A DNA stretch of 64,000 nt, from NCBI GenBank assembly GCA_029216955.1, contig JANAVB010016200.1, positions 1,431,150 through 1,495,149 on the forward strand, in the 5' to 3' direction. Shown here piece by piece: positions 45,478 to 56,867 of this stretch. This DNA is from Iris pallida (taxonomy: Eukaryota; Streptophyta; Magnoliopsida; Asparagales; Iridaceae). The position numbers and the translations under genes are program-made. Each line of letters opens with the position of its first letter. Position 1 is the stretch's first letter. The notes beneath the pieces are model-generated. The model ran no database searches, was not told where the DNA came from, and saw only the letters and a program-made list of their open reading frames with translations.

Positions 45478-45957
45478 ATTTCTATTGAATTCATTGCTAT
45501 CGAGAGCGCAATAGGGAGCATTCATAGCCTTTGCATCCCAACTAACAATCTTCTTGTCATTTTTGAAAAGTTTTTCTTTAAGAGTTTCTGAAACTACTTC
45601 CTTAATAACTATGGAAAATTTAGGGATGTCATTTACAGTACAATCCCATATATCGAAGTCTAGGGATTTCAAGTAAATGCCTATCCTAATTTTTCAATGG
45701 TTATAGTTGGTTCCATCAAATAGAGGAGCTCTATTTATGGAGTGTCCCTCATTATGGAATGAGTTGGTACTAGGGTTAGTGGCTATGGATCACTCTAATA
45801 AAGTAAATCCAAATCAAAAGACTAGGCTCTGATACCAATTATAGAACCCTAGAAGGGGGTGAATAGGGTAATAAAATGATTATCAATAATAATAAGCAAC
45901 TTAAAGGATAATAAAGGAAGAGAGAATCAAATACTGGATGTATCCTGGTATCCTCCC
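45478..45957 (-). pseudogene. Ty1/copia remnant: gag start, PBS and LTR end
   Basis: The minus strand encodes LFDGTNYNH..KIRIGIYLKS, DFDIWDC and WDAKAMNAPYCALDSNEFNR, typical of copia Gag N-termini. Upstream is a Met-tRNA-type PBS (complement GGCTCTGATACCA at 45825-45837), and 45838-45957 would be the LTR end. The rest is cut by the inverted LTR on one side and by element C on the other. Confidence 0.7.
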
Positions 45958-46144
45958 TGTAGAAGCATGGAATTTCACAGCCAGAAAGCCCATGCGCCAG
46001 GCACTATATGCGCCAGAACTCAGACAGCAAAATCAAAATAAGCCATTTGAAGAAGGACTTCTTATTTATAAAAGTCTATTACATGTCTAGAAAAGGTTGT
46101 ACAAAGGAGAATTTCTACAAAGGAAGGATCCTAGATCTACAGCC

Positions 46145-46305
46145 AACAGCCACCATGCGCCTTCCAGATAAGCGCAGCAACCACCATGCACCTTCCAGAT
46201 AGGCGCAGCAACCACCATGCGCCTTTCGATAGGCGCAGCAGTCACCATGCGCTGTCAGCCAGGCGCAGCAGATGTCATGCGCCTCCAGCCAGGCGCATCC
46301 TACCA
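46145..46305 (+). repeat. Tandem ATGCGCC..GGCGCA inverted pairs in C's LTR
   Basis: About five units of roughly 30 bases in which ATGCGCC faces GGCGCA(T) across 8-9 bases, for example near 46154, 46188, 46220, 46250 and 46278. The 3' LTR has the same block at 62390-62540 with several G/A and C/T changes in the CG sites. Confidence 0.7.
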
Positions 46306-46453
46306 TCTCTTCAGCAGCTCAGTTATGTGCATCCCTTCAGCAGCTCAGTTATGTACAACTCTTCCAACCAGGCTCACTTGGCCGAGCAGAGCCGAGTTAT
46401 GTGCCGCTCTTCCAGCCAGGCTCACCTGATAAGTGCTTCGCCAAGCAAAGCAT

Positions 46454-46876
46454 TTAACCCTCTGGCTGGAACCAAGGAAGAGAAGAGCACCGCAAATGCT
46501 GTAGCCAGGGGAGGCTTCGAAAGAGCCTCCAAAGACCAAGGAATACCGTGATCGAAATCATGGCACAAGGAGCTTTCAACACAATCAAAGTGGGCGGCAC
46601 CCACTTTGAAGGAAGAGAGAGCCTAGCACCACCATTCCGATCTACGGCTCTTCCAAAACAACGGAGACGAGGCCCGAACATCGCTATCTTTGGATGCAAC
46701 AGGCACCTTCCGCCTGCCTCAGAAGCCCTCAACTCCGTCTTTTGGATGTAACAATCACCTTCAAGTGCATCGACAACAACACGACGTCTCATCTTTACCC
46801 TCGGGAGCACTTCGTCAACAGAATGCACCCACATATCCAAGTTCATGTTGGAAGTACGTGAGGGAATGAGGAGCAA
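46454..46876 (-). CDS. Antisense ORF inside C's LTR (140 aa), unknown
   Basis: Begins MLLIPSRTSNMNLDMWVHSV, about 20 bases downstream of a minus-strand TATA box (46895-46902). The 3' LTR holds the same 140-codon frame at 62690-63112. Two copies of one element share frames by descent, so this is weak evidence of function. No domain was recognised. Confidence 0.3.
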   Translation of the reverse strand: MLLIPSRTSNMNLDMWVHSVDEVLPRVKMRRRVVVDALEGDCYIQKTELRASEAGGRCLLHPKIAMFGPRLRCFGRAVDRNGGARLSLPSKWVPPTLIVLKAPCAMISITVFLGLWRLFRSLPWLQHLRCSSLPWFQPEG

Positions 46877-47047
46877 ACCTTCTCTTCATGCTACTATTTA
46901 TAGGCCGGGCAAATCAAACCCACGCGCCAAGTGGATGACTCTTCGAATTCTGTGCAATGAATTTGCATTAAATGGATGAACCGGATGCCTCGAATTCAGC
47001 CAAACGGCTATTTATAGCACTCGAGGAGCGAGACAGCCGCGTCATTA

Positions 47048-47947
47048 ATGGACATGTCAGATGCGCCAGCCAAACAGCACATCACACGGACGCGCCCTCC
47101 AGCATCAGGCGCATCACACAGACACACCCTACAGTACCCGGCGCATCACAGAGGATGCGCCCCCCCTCACATCTCCATGCCGAGTGGAACACCAACCAAT
47201 GTGCCCACTCAGCTGTCCATCGAACGTCACAAACATTAAATACTGAACTGACACCAGAGTTGGCAGCACGCTTCCCAAAGTCTGAACAGTTGGCAACTTT
47301 TTCAGAGAACGAAGCGTCGGCAACGTCAGCATCATCATGACTCTATTCCGACGGCTACTGCCACGTGGCCATCCGCATGCGCCTCTACGGTCATACGTCC
47401 AAATCGCCATGCGCCTCTACGGCCATACGTCCAAACCAGCATGCGTCTCAAAAGCCATGTGCCTCAGACCCTTCACTGATCCCTAAAGACAGAAGAAGAG
47501 TCTCCAGTTGAAGCTTTGCATGCGCCTCAAAAGCCATGCACCCCAGACTGATCTCTGATCCCGAAAGACATAAGGAAGGTCACCTGCATGCGCCTCAAAA
47601 GCCATGTGCCCTAAATGGTTTGTAACTCCTAAAGGTTATGAGCCGCAGCCTCCTCCTACGCCCAGATCTAAGGCACAGCTCACCAGATCACTACCCCCCC
47701 CAAATCCGAGATCTTCAAGCCATGAGTCGACGACATGTGTCCTTTGACTCAACTCGTCCAAGATTTCAGCAACAGAAAGATCTTCTCTTCTGCTACGTGC
47801 CGGCTCACAACAGCAGTATGAAGAGTTCAACCTCCCAATCAGGGCGCATCATCTGTGCGCCCCTATCAGCAACTTCCACGTGGCGTCCCCACACATCGGC
47901 GCATCCTACATGCGCGCATGAGCAGCCAGCCTGCAAAACTATAAATA
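47048..47947 (+). promoter_or_regulatory. U3 promoter of C: ATGCGCC array and TATA box
   Basis: Numerous GCGCATC, ATGCGCC and CATGCGCCTC units, then TATA box TATAAATA at 47940-47947. The transcript would start near 47970. This parallels the TTTACGC array of A and the GCGCATAG array of B. Confidence 0.65.
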
Positions 47948-48245
47948 GAGGGATCTTATCCTTCACACACATAGAATCCATAACGAACATACATGGAATC
48001 ACCAGAGAGGCAGATACAGACACTCAACGTCTTCCTCCTCTCAGCAAGCTCCAGCACCCAGAGCAATCCACACCTTCAGAGAACCGATAACCGTCGTCAG
48101 CCGGTCAACGGGGTCAACACATAACCACTCGCTCCATTGGCACTAAGGACCCAGCTTAAACAAAAGTGTACTCCTAGGACTACATTTAAGTCCTATATTG
48201 TAACACTGTTCTGTTTGTATTAAAGTTTTCAATTAAACAATTTTA

Positions 48246-50230
48246 ATGGCAAACAAGCTGGCGACTCTGCTGGGGACTTCTTTCTCCTCTTCCGAGAAAG
48301 TCGTGTCACAGGCCGACGACGTGAAGGTGGGCTCCTCCCACAAGATGCTGGTCGTGTGCCTCAATCAACAGGCGTACGAGGAGTTCATTTCTGAAGGAAG
48401 TGCGAGTCCTTCGAAGCGGCTACCAAAGCCGAAGAAGATCCGCACGGCCTGGGTGCGCAAGGTCGACGCCTCGGGCACCACCACTGAAGGGGATGTAGCA
48501 ATCCAATCTTCCCTTCCTGCTGACGTTCTCAGCAACCAAGGTGCGCCTGCCGATGCAGCGCATCTCTTGGGGAAGCGTGCGGCCGACCACGTTCCCCAGC
48601 TATCTCCCTCTCAGGCGAGGAAGATACGTCGACGGAGCAAGGGCGCAGCCAATGCCCCGCACATCACCTCTGATGCGTCACAAAAAGCCTCTGTCTTTGA
48701 CAGACTCACTCGCTGTAATGGCGAGGAGAATTTGGATGCTGAGTACTATGCGCCCCAGTAGGCTGGTACGAAGAAATCCAAGACGACACGGGCCATGCGC
48801 CACAAACGTGCTATGCCAGCAGCCGGCCAGAGGCACGCGCTCGTCATCACGCGCGCTGCCGATGGCAAGCTGTACAAGGTTGACTCAAGTGCTTCTGCAC
48901 CAACAACGAGTCGATCTTCAAAGTCCTCATCTCGCTTGGGCGCATCTACTGTGTGCACAACCAAGTCGAGACAGGCAAACTCAGTGGTCTTGAACTCCCG
49001 CGCCTCCTCTGGTTGTACGTTTGAGGTCCGTTCAAGTCACTTCAAATGTTGTGGTTCCTCCACTACTGATCGTGATGCCTGCTTGGTATTAGATCAGGGG
49101 GCGCAGCACTCACCTGACCACCCCGGCGTTTGGCCTTGCCATACGTCTGAAGGGGGTGTGAAGGCACCACTCTCCTCCAATGACCTGCGCAACGTAATCA
49201 CTCACAAGCGCCGGTCAGGAGAGTCGACCAACAAGCACGATGCGCCTCTTACGGGGCATACTTGTGCGGTGGTCACCATCAACTGCTGTTGCAAGGCGGC
49301 AGCTCCACCAAGACAGTCGGTCTTCCAACGACTGCAATCATCGACACCTCTCCGACGTCGCCTTGGGACGAAGGTGTCAGCTGAAGAGGAGCCAAAGGTT
49401 GCATCATGCAACGTGGTCTCCAACTCCTCATCAACCCGGAAGACGACTGCCAATTCCTCGTCTTCATCCAAAAGCCAGCCGAGGAAAACCAAGGCAGCTG
49501 TCTCGACCTCTGGAGTGTTTGAAGGCACTCGATCGAGGAAGAAGTCCTTGGAGGAAGCTGGGGGTAGCCAGACCCTTGTTGAGCCTCCTTCCGAAGACGA
49601 AGATGTCCAAAGCACAGCTGCGGCGGATCTTCATCATCAAGGCGAGATTACTCTCCCTGAAGCCCCTCAAAATGAGGATGTCCTCCAGGACACTGCCGGG
49701 GGTAGTTCTGGAAAGGAGGAGGTCCTTCAAGACGGAGCTGAGGGCAAGCAGACCCTTGCAGATGCGCCTATTGGAGATGAACTCCAGAATGTGGCTGGAG
49801 GTGGCCCAACACCAGGAGAAGTGACTCCCCCGCATGAGAGTGAGGCCGAAAGCGAAGCCTCAACCAATCCATCCACTCCTGGCCGTATCAGGACAGTATA
49901 CATGGCTGGGGATGATGTCGAGTCTGATGCGCCGTCACAGGACATAGTCCAGCGCATAGACTCATTGGAGGGAGGACTCAAAACCCTCTCTGCCTCTATG
50001 CAGGCACTGACCCAAGCAGTATTTGAGATGCGGTCAGCCTTGATCAGGACACCTTCAACTGGTCCTGACCCAGGAGCTAATGGGGAGTCGAGTGTGCCCC
50101 TCCAACGGGCGCCCTCAGATACAGAAGCACCTCGGACCTCGGAGCCCTCAAACGCTCCAATCCAGATGGTACCTCCTTCCCCGACTCCTAGCTCTACGGA
50201 GGATGTGGTCGAAATGATCAAAGACCTGCG
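48246..50230 (+). pseudogene. ORF1 part of the C polyprotein
   Basis: Starts MANKLATLLGTSFSSSEKV; the PBS encodes residues 5-11. Conserved blocks: VGSSHKMLVVCLNQQAYEEF, then KPKKIRTAWVRK, VTINCCCKAAAPPRQSVFQR (near 49275-49335) and a GVFEGTRSRKK segment. An acidic, low-complexity stretch (49550-49900) and a possible helix (QRIDSLEGGLKTLSASMQAL) lead into Gag. TAG at 48759 is an in-frame break after residue 171. The function is unknown; the same blocks in A and B show that it is a real, conserved protein region. Confidence 0.75.
48259..48276 (+). other. Primer-binding site of element C
   Basis: TGGCGACTCTGCTGGGGA, the reference form for the three Tat elements here. It is translated as part of ORF1 (LATLLGT), whose ATG lies upstream at 48246. 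Confidence 0.88.
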
Positions 50231-51480
50231 GGAGCGCTTCGAGTCCAAGAACAGGCAAGAAGAACGCCAGAAAATGGGCATTCCCCAGCCTTATCCCCTC
50301 GAGTGGAACAAGGTGGTTTATCCTCCGAAGTATAAACCACAAACACTCACCCCATACGATGGAAAGGACTCTCCGCGACGGTACCTGACGTACTTCCAGT
50401 CACAGACAGGGCATCTTTCGAAGGAGGACGCGCTCCTCACCAGTATCTTTGTCGGGGCCCTGAAAGGAGTGGCGTATGACTGGTACTGCAGCCTCCCCGA
50501 TAATTCCATATCGTCCTTCGACGACCTGACGCGCCTCTTCCTCGACCACTTCTACGACGGCGGGAAGGACATGACGATGGCGTCTCTCATAGAGATACGT
50601 CAGAAGGAGAAGGAAACGGTTCGGGCGTTCATCGAACGCTTCCGACAGGCTTGCTTCAGGCTACCTCCAGGCATGCCAGAACATGCGCTCCTCTCCGCTT
50701 GCAGCATGAACATGTTGCCTGCAGTAAAGCTCTGGCTCAACTCTACTCCCCCTCCTGACTGGAGCTCCCTGATCATCGAAGCTGAAGCTGCAGAAAAGAA
50801 GGCGGCCAATGCACGTCTTCTGGGTGTCAGCTTCCCCGCCTTTGACGATAAAGGAAAAAAGTCTGCAGCTAACAGCTCCGGACGAGAAGCAAAGGAGAAA
50901 CAGGCATTGACTGTTAATGCCTCAAAAGGCACATCTGCGCCTACTCAGAAGCCTCCACTGGCATCGAGACCCAAGAAGGTTTATGCATTCAATGATGACG
51001 ACACCCTGCAACTTTTTGAGATACTGAAGCAGGGTGACAAGATCAAGCTACCGGACCCAAAGTGGCCCGATGAAGTTGGGAAAGTGGACAACCCAAGGTA
51101 CTGTCACTACCATCGGTTTGTCGGACACCCGACCAAGGACTGCTACGTCCTCAAGAATTACATCCAGCGTATGATCAATGCGGATGTAATCTCCGTCGAC
51201 TATGAAGAGAAGACGGTGTCGGCCAATGTGGTTTCACTTCAGTTCGGCACCTTGCCGCCAACTACCACACAAGATGGCATCGTCCCCATCCCTAAGGCGA
51301 CAATGGAGGTGGTAAACTTACCACCTACTCGTGACAATGTGAGTGGACTCACCCCGCTCACTACATCTCGAGGAGAGGTCCTCTGGGTTCACCCCGACCT
51401 CGTCTCCAAGGTGACTCAATCGGAGGTACACCCTACCTCCAAATTAAAAGGCAGGAAGATCAAGTCTTGCCGTACAGTCT
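50231..51480 (+). CDS. gag: Gag of element C
   Basis: The Gag core starts about QPYPLEWNKVVYPPKYKP and includes YDWYCSLPDNSISSFDDLTR, HFYDGGKDMTMASLIEIRQK and LPPGMPEHALLS. The variant zinc knuckle CHYHRFVGHPTKDC (about 51100-51145) has C-x2-H-x4-H-x4-C spacing, followed by VLKNYIQRMI. It is part of the long open frame 48795-53483 and intact. Confidence 0.85.
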
Positions 51481-51639
51481 CTTCTTCAACAGAAGAGGCA
51501 CTTCCAGTGCAAACACATGCACAACAGAACTCCCAATCCGGCGAAGCCGCCGCCGAGGTGGTGCCTCCTAGCACCATCCCTGAGGAGGGTCCATCTAAGC
51601 CCTCAGCAGCCAATAAGCAGAAGCAGGTGGAGGCCCGTT

Positions 51640-52370
51640 TTGACAGACCTCTATGGAAGGAGAATGCTTCGGGGCTGTCCAAGCCTCACAACTTCGACAT
51701 TCTGGCACAATTAGCCAGTACACCTGCGCGCCTGTCTTTGTTCGAGCTCCTGCATCTTTCTAAAGATTCCCGAGAAGCTCTATGCGAGGCTCTGAAGGAC
51801 GCTGAATCCTTTCTCAGTCAGGTCAAGCAGCCTGAAGACCTCCCAACTACTTGTGCGCACTGTCATTGTACGGATGAAGTTATCCCAAACATAACTTTCA
51901 CCCAACAAGACATGTTGCTCAAGCATTATCGACATAACCGACCGCTGTATTATACAGGGTACATTGGCTCGGTCAAGGTGAGCCGGATTCAGATCGATTC
52001 TGGGTCTTCCCTAAGCATCATCCCGAAGGCGCTGCTATCTAAGCTGGGGATCCTGATGTACCGGCTGGCGCCCTCCAATACAACCATCAGTGGCTTCAAT
52101 GCTAGCAAGAGCGAGCCATTGGGCAAGATCCGACTGAAGTGTCACATTGGCATCCTCAAAACTGAGGTGACTTGTTCTGTGGAAGATGCCGAGGTCAACT
52201 ACAACATCCTGCTCGGTCGACCATGGCTGCATGAGTACATGGTGGTGCCCTCCACGCTCCACCAGTGCATGAAGTATGTATCCACCAATGGCGTCATCCG
52301 GACGGAGTTTGCAGACATCGATCCTTTCAAAGGGATTGAAGCCTACTTCACCGATTTCGACTTGTACAAG
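51640..52370 (+). CDS. Protease of element C
   Basis: FDILAQLASTPARLSLFELL and FTQQDMLLKHYRHNR precede the retropepsin domain. The active site DSG is intact (IDSGSSLSII, codons 51996-52004). The flap region SGFNASKSEPLGKI and YNILLGRPWLHEY follow. This is the only one of the three Tat copies with the standard triad. Repeats of the form APLKVRLKGKPP follow at 52460-52690, like the PLMIKVKGR repeats of A. Confidence 0.85.
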
Positions 52371-53118
52371 CCCATTGACGAGGAGGAAGCCAACGACGCT
52401 GATGATGAGGCAGAGACGGCAACAGAGTCGGACATGGAGCCTGAGACGACTCCCGATGCCCCCTTGAAAATTCGACTGAAGGGGAAACCACCCCAGAAGG
52501 CGCCTCCAATGAGCATCAAGCTATCAGGGAAAGCGCCGGCTCGCGAAGCACCCCTGAAGGTACGCCTCAAGGGAAAGCCACCTCAAACATCGGCTCCCCT
52601 GGTGGCAAAATTACAAGGGAAGGCACCACTCACCGGAGGCGCAGCCGAGGCGCCTCTCAAGGTGCGTCTCAAGAGCAAGCCGCCGCAGTCATCCAAGGTG
52701 TCAGAGAAGGCTCATATAACCCTCTCAGACCCCAAAGCTGTGGTGGACTCTCCTAGTCTGCCCCCAGTTCTTACAGACGAGGAGCTTGGTGATTATATCT
52801 CGGCTAACGTAGAGGCACCCTCCTTTGACAATGTAATCCCACGGGATAAGATCTCGTATTTTATCAATAATAGAGTGTCTTTTAATTATTCTTGTCTTCC
52901 ACACTGGAATGCCATGTATACATTAGACAACGCTCTACGGACGTTGCAAACACAAATAACGACCGTCTACCATAATCGAGTAGTCCCGTCTCAAGGAGTC
53001 TTCATAGTCCCTCTACGGAGCCGAGACCAAGGCACCATCATCTCGGGCAAAGTCGAGCGTCATCGGGACCTCCCGCCAATCGAGCCTGAACCTGATACCG
53101 ACAGAGTACAAGTCTATC

Positions 53119-53300
53119 GGTACACGGATACGGCAAAGCACATCATCCAAAAGATGGGCTACGACCTGAAAAGCAATAAAGGCTTAAACTACGGCAAGGG
53201 TCGGCATCTCCCTGTCCGACTTTCGATGCCCAATGGAAAGCCACAGGACTATTATAATCGGACTGGACGAGGGTTAGGCTATGTCACACCGCCATCAACC
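53119..53300 (+). CDS. G-patch-like segment of element C
   Basis: IIQKMGYDLKSNKGLNYGKG followed by RHLP and, 20 residues on, RTGRGLGYVTPP. The spacing of aromatic and glycine residues resembles a G-patch (a short glycine-rich RNA-binding or helicase-activating module). The same unit ends the protease region in A and B. The assignment is by eye. Confidence 0.5.
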
Positions 53301-53687
53301 CAAGAGAGTTCAGATGCAGAAGACATAGAACATTCCCACTCGTCCGAAGCATCGACTTGGGATTCCGATACCAGTATCGGATCAGTCTTCAGAAAAGTGC
53401 TGTCAGCTAACATGACGTCAGCACAACCTCAAAAAGGTGAAGGCGAAGACCAAACGCCGGAACCCTTCGAAGAAGAACCCTAGGCTCAACGCCTAGGAGA
53501 GCAATGGGAGTCTCGTTTTGAGTTACGTGAACCTCCCACCGAAGACAAAGTCGAGCAGATCGACCTTGGGGACGGATCTTCTTCCAAACCCATCTTCGTC
53601 AGCAAAAGCCTAGAAGGAGAAGACCGAGAGGCTTTAATCCAGCTGGCTAAAGAGTATATCGACGTCTTTGCCTGGAGCTACGAAGAC

Positions 53688-54600
53688 ATGCCAGGACTCG
53701 ATCCACAGATCGCAATGTATAGGTTGAACATCTTACCTGATGCCAAACCTATCAAACAACAACAACGACGTTTCCGTCCGGACATCATGAATGCCATCGA
53801 TCAGGAGGTGGACAAACTCTTGACTAGCGGCTTCATCCGTGAGGAACAACACCCAGATTGGGTAGCCAACGTCGTACCTGTCACCAAGAAGAATGGGAAG
53901 ATACGAGTCTATATCGACTTCAGGGACCTCAATTCTGCTTGCCCGAAGGACGAATTCCCGCTTCCGATCACCGACGTGATGATCAACAACACATGTGGTT
54001 TTGAACGCATGTCCTTCATGGATGGGTATTCAGGCTACAATCAAATCAAGATGTTCCCCGATGACGCAAAACACACGTCATTCAGGACTCCAAAGGGTGT
54101 TTTCTGCTACACAGTAATGCCCTTCGGCTTGAAGAACGCCGGTACGACATACTAGCAAGCTATGAGCACCATCTTCCGTCAATATCTTCGTAAGACGGTC
54201 GAATGCTATGTTGACGACATCACAGTCAAGAGCCGCCTCAAAGGAGATCACCTACAGGACCTGAAGACGGTCTTCGATCTCATGCGGGCACATCAACTCA
54301 AAATGAACCCCGCTAAATCCTTTCTGGGGGTTTCTAGCGGCAAATTCTTGGGCTTTGTCATCACAGCGAAAGGCATTCATGTTGATCCTGAGAAGACCAA
54401 AGCCATCCTCAACATGGACCCTCCGAAGAACCTTCGAGAACTTCGGGGCCTACAGGGACGTCTGGCATATATCCGGAGGTTCATAGCAAACCTCTCCGGT
54501 AGATGTCAACCCTTTACTCAGCTCATGAAGAAGGGAGTCTCTTACGTCTGGACAGAGGAGTGCCAAAAGGCTTTCGACGACATCAAGGCTTACTTAACAA
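53688..54600 (+). pseudogene. pol: Reverse transcriptase of element C
   Basis: VDKLLTSGFIREEQHPDW, VYIDFRDLNSACPKDEFPLP and MPFGLKNAGTTY, then TAG at 54153-54155. The catalytic ECYVDDITVKS follows at about 54201-54233 and SSGKFLGFVITAKGI after it. Apart from the amber codon it is full length. Confidence 0.9.
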
Positions 54601-55020
54601 GCCCACCAGTCCTGGTAGTGCCAGTCGCCGGCAAACCATTTCTCCTCTACGTCCGTGCCATGGATCATTCTCTTGGCTCTCTGCTGGCTCAAAACAGCGA
54701 TACAGGCTTCGAGCAAGCAATCTACTACCTCAGTCGAACACTCATCGGGGCCGAACACCGGTACAACCCCGTCGAAAAGGAGTGCTTGGCTTTGGTGTTT
54801 GCCATCCAGAAGACTCGTCATTATGTCTCAGGTCAGACAATTCATGTCATTTCCCGAGTCAATCCGCTCAGAGTCCTCATGACGAAGCCAGGATCATTGA
54901 ACTCTCGGCTGGCTACATGGGCGATCTTGCTAACACCATACAATATGGTATTTGTGCCGCAAAAAGCTGTTAAGGGTCAAGCTCTGGCTGACTTTTTAGC
55001 GGCACACCCCATCCCAGAAT
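54601..55020 (+). CDS. Ty3-type RNase H of element C, catalytically degenerate
   Basis: FLLYVRAMDHSLGSLLAQ, YNPVEKECLALVFAIQKTRH and ISRVNPLRVLMTKPG. The positions of the first Asp (LYTDAS in active families) and of the TDHKxL Asp are replaced; the Glu is kept. Loss of catalysis in this domain is known in elements that gained a second RNase H, so it may act only as a connection domain. Confidence 0.8.
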
Positions 55021-55510
55021 CCTCAAAACTCTATGAAGATATCCCGAATGAGGTCCAAGAATCCAACGTCACCGAAGGAAGCTCCGTTTGGCGGATGTTC
55101 TTCGACGGCGCTTCGAGAACAGGCCCCAAAGGCCAAATCATCGCAGGAGTGGGGGTAGTCTTAGTCTCCCCCGATCAGCTGGTCATCCAGCGTGCGTACT
55201 CTCTTTCGAAGCCGTGCTCCAACAACGTTGCTGAGTACAACGCACTCGTCATGGGACTCCAGCTCGCACAACAGCTGGGGGTCGACCATCTGGAAGCTTA
55301 CGGCGACTCAAAACTCGTCGTAAACCAGGTTCGGGGACAATACGAAGTTGGCCATGAAGATTTAATCCCTTATCATGAAGTTGCATTGAACATCATTTCA
55401 ACCTTCACCGGGTTCTTCATTGAACATGTCCTCCGTTTACAAAACTTGGAGGCCGATGCTCTGGCCGGCCTCGCAGCCTCATTAGCAGTGCCCTTTGGGA
55501 CTCAACACTA
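55021..55510 (+). CDS. Archaeal-type RNase H of element C
   Basis: WRMFFDGASRTGPKG, AEYNALVMGLQLAQQLG, AYGDSKLVVNQVRGQY and LQNLEADALAGLAASL keep the D-E-D-D catalytic set. This second RNase H, placed between the degenerate one and integrase, is the hallmark of the Tat lineage and probably removes the RNA strand of the hybrid. Confidence 0.85.
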
Positions 55511-55779
55511 TATCACGGTAACAGGACGAGATCTGATTTGTCCCAGAAACAACCTATGCTTGCGGGTGGCTCACGCCATGCCGACAAACAATGGTGTTAA
55601 TGTCCGAGACTGGAGGTTCCCGTTCATCGACTTCGCTGTCTACGGAATCCTTCCAGAGGACCCGAAGGAAGCTGTCTCAGTCAGGAGACGCTCCCTTCGA
55701 TTCTACTACGATACAGCTACCAAAACGCTGTACCGACGCTCCTTCGACGGGCTCCTCCTTCGATGCCTGTCCAACGAAG

Positions 55780-56867
55780 AAGCAGCCGAAGCTCTTCAAG
55801 AAGCTCATGACGGGACTTATGGAGCTCATCAACCCGGTCCTAAGTTGCAAGATCGACTGCGACGTATGGGCTACTACTGGCCAACCATGGCCGCCGACGC
55901 TGTCGAATATGCTAAGAAGTGCCACGCGTGCCAACTTCATACAGACTTCATACATACACCATCGGAGCCGCTACATCCTACAGTCGCCTCCTGGCCCTTC
56001 GAAGCCTGGGGCATGGACATTGTAGGGCCAATCACCCCTCCTTCATCGAGAGGACACCGTTTCATCCTGGCCATCACCGACTACTTCTCCAAATGGGTGG
56101 AAGCAGTTCCACTGGCAGAAGTAAAAAGCTCCAGGGTGGTCAGCTTTATCAAACACCATGTCATTTACCGTTTCGGAGTACCCCGACGGATCATCCATGA
56201 TAATGGTCCTCAGTTTATCAGCCACATTTTTAGCAGGTTCTGTGACAAGAATCGCATTCAGAACGTGGCCTCAACCGCCTACAATCTGGCAGCAAACGGA
56301 TTGGCTGAGGCATTCAACAAAACTATCGTTAGGCTGCTCAAAAAGGTCGTGTCATCCAACAAACGCAACTGGGACGAAAAGCTTGGCGAATACCTTTGGG
56401 CCTACCGTACAACGGTACGGACCCCAACAGGCAACACTCCATTCTCCCTGGTCTACGGGAGCGAAGCAGTACTGCCTCTCGAGATACAGATACCTTCGCT
56501 CCGCGTAGCAATCACAAACAAACTCACAGAAGAGGACAATCAACGTCGTCGTCTACGGGAACTGGAGGCACTTGACGAAAAGCGTCTCCTAGCTCAACAA
56601 CGCATCGAGCTCTACCAAGCCCGTATATCACAGGCTTTCAACAAGAAGGTCAAAAAGAGGACTTTCCAAGTTGGCGACATGGTTTTAGCAGTCAGAAGAC
56701 CAATGGTGTTGACCCACAAGACACCAGGAAAGTTCGAGCCCAAGTGGAAAGGACCTTTCATCATAGAGACGGTATACTCAAACGGTGCTTACCGCCTCGC
56801 CAAACCCAATGGGGACTTGTTCATGATGTCCATCAACGGCAAGTTCCTAAAGAAGTACTATTCTTGA
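55780..56867 (+). CDS. Integrase of element C
   Basis: H2C2 zinc region (HDGTYGAH..YWPTMAADAVEYAKKCHAC), catalytic D (AWGMDIVGPITPP), D (IIHDNGPQFISH) and E (AANGLAEAFNK). The conserved C-terminal part reads FQVGDMVLAVRRPM and KWKGPFIIETVYSNGAYRL and ends FLKKYYS. No chromodomain is present, as expected for Tat. The stop at 56865-56867 is followed by the hairpin block. Confidence 0.9.

Larger units (their letters stand above)
45958..48255 (+). repeat. 5' LTR of element C
   Basis: Starts TGTAGAAGCA. The end is uncertain: AAACA at 48255, three bases before the PBS as in A, or AAACA at 48239. Several promoter-like parts are present: minus-strand TATA boxes at 46895-46902 and 47009-47016, and a plus-strand TATA box at 47940-47947. 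ATGCGCC/GGCGCAT motifs are dense at 45990-46300 and 47048-47930. Confidence 0.85.
48246..56867 (+). pseudogene. Single-frame ORF1-Gag-Pol polyprotein of C with three TAG codons
   Basis: All parts lie in one frame from ATG 48246 to the stop at 56865-56867, about 2870 codons. The only interruptions are TAG at 48759-48761, 53481-53483 and 54153-54155. The third sits where B has YQRAM, so CAG is the likely ancestral codon. The second sits where B has QWAQ, so TGG is likely. No frameshift was seen. Whether the stops are decay or read through is unknown. Confidence 0.85.

Noticed and set aside
45472..45672. Independent host gene on the minus strand
   Set aside because: The AKAMNAPYCALDSNEFNR block and the adjacent PBS identify copia Gag.
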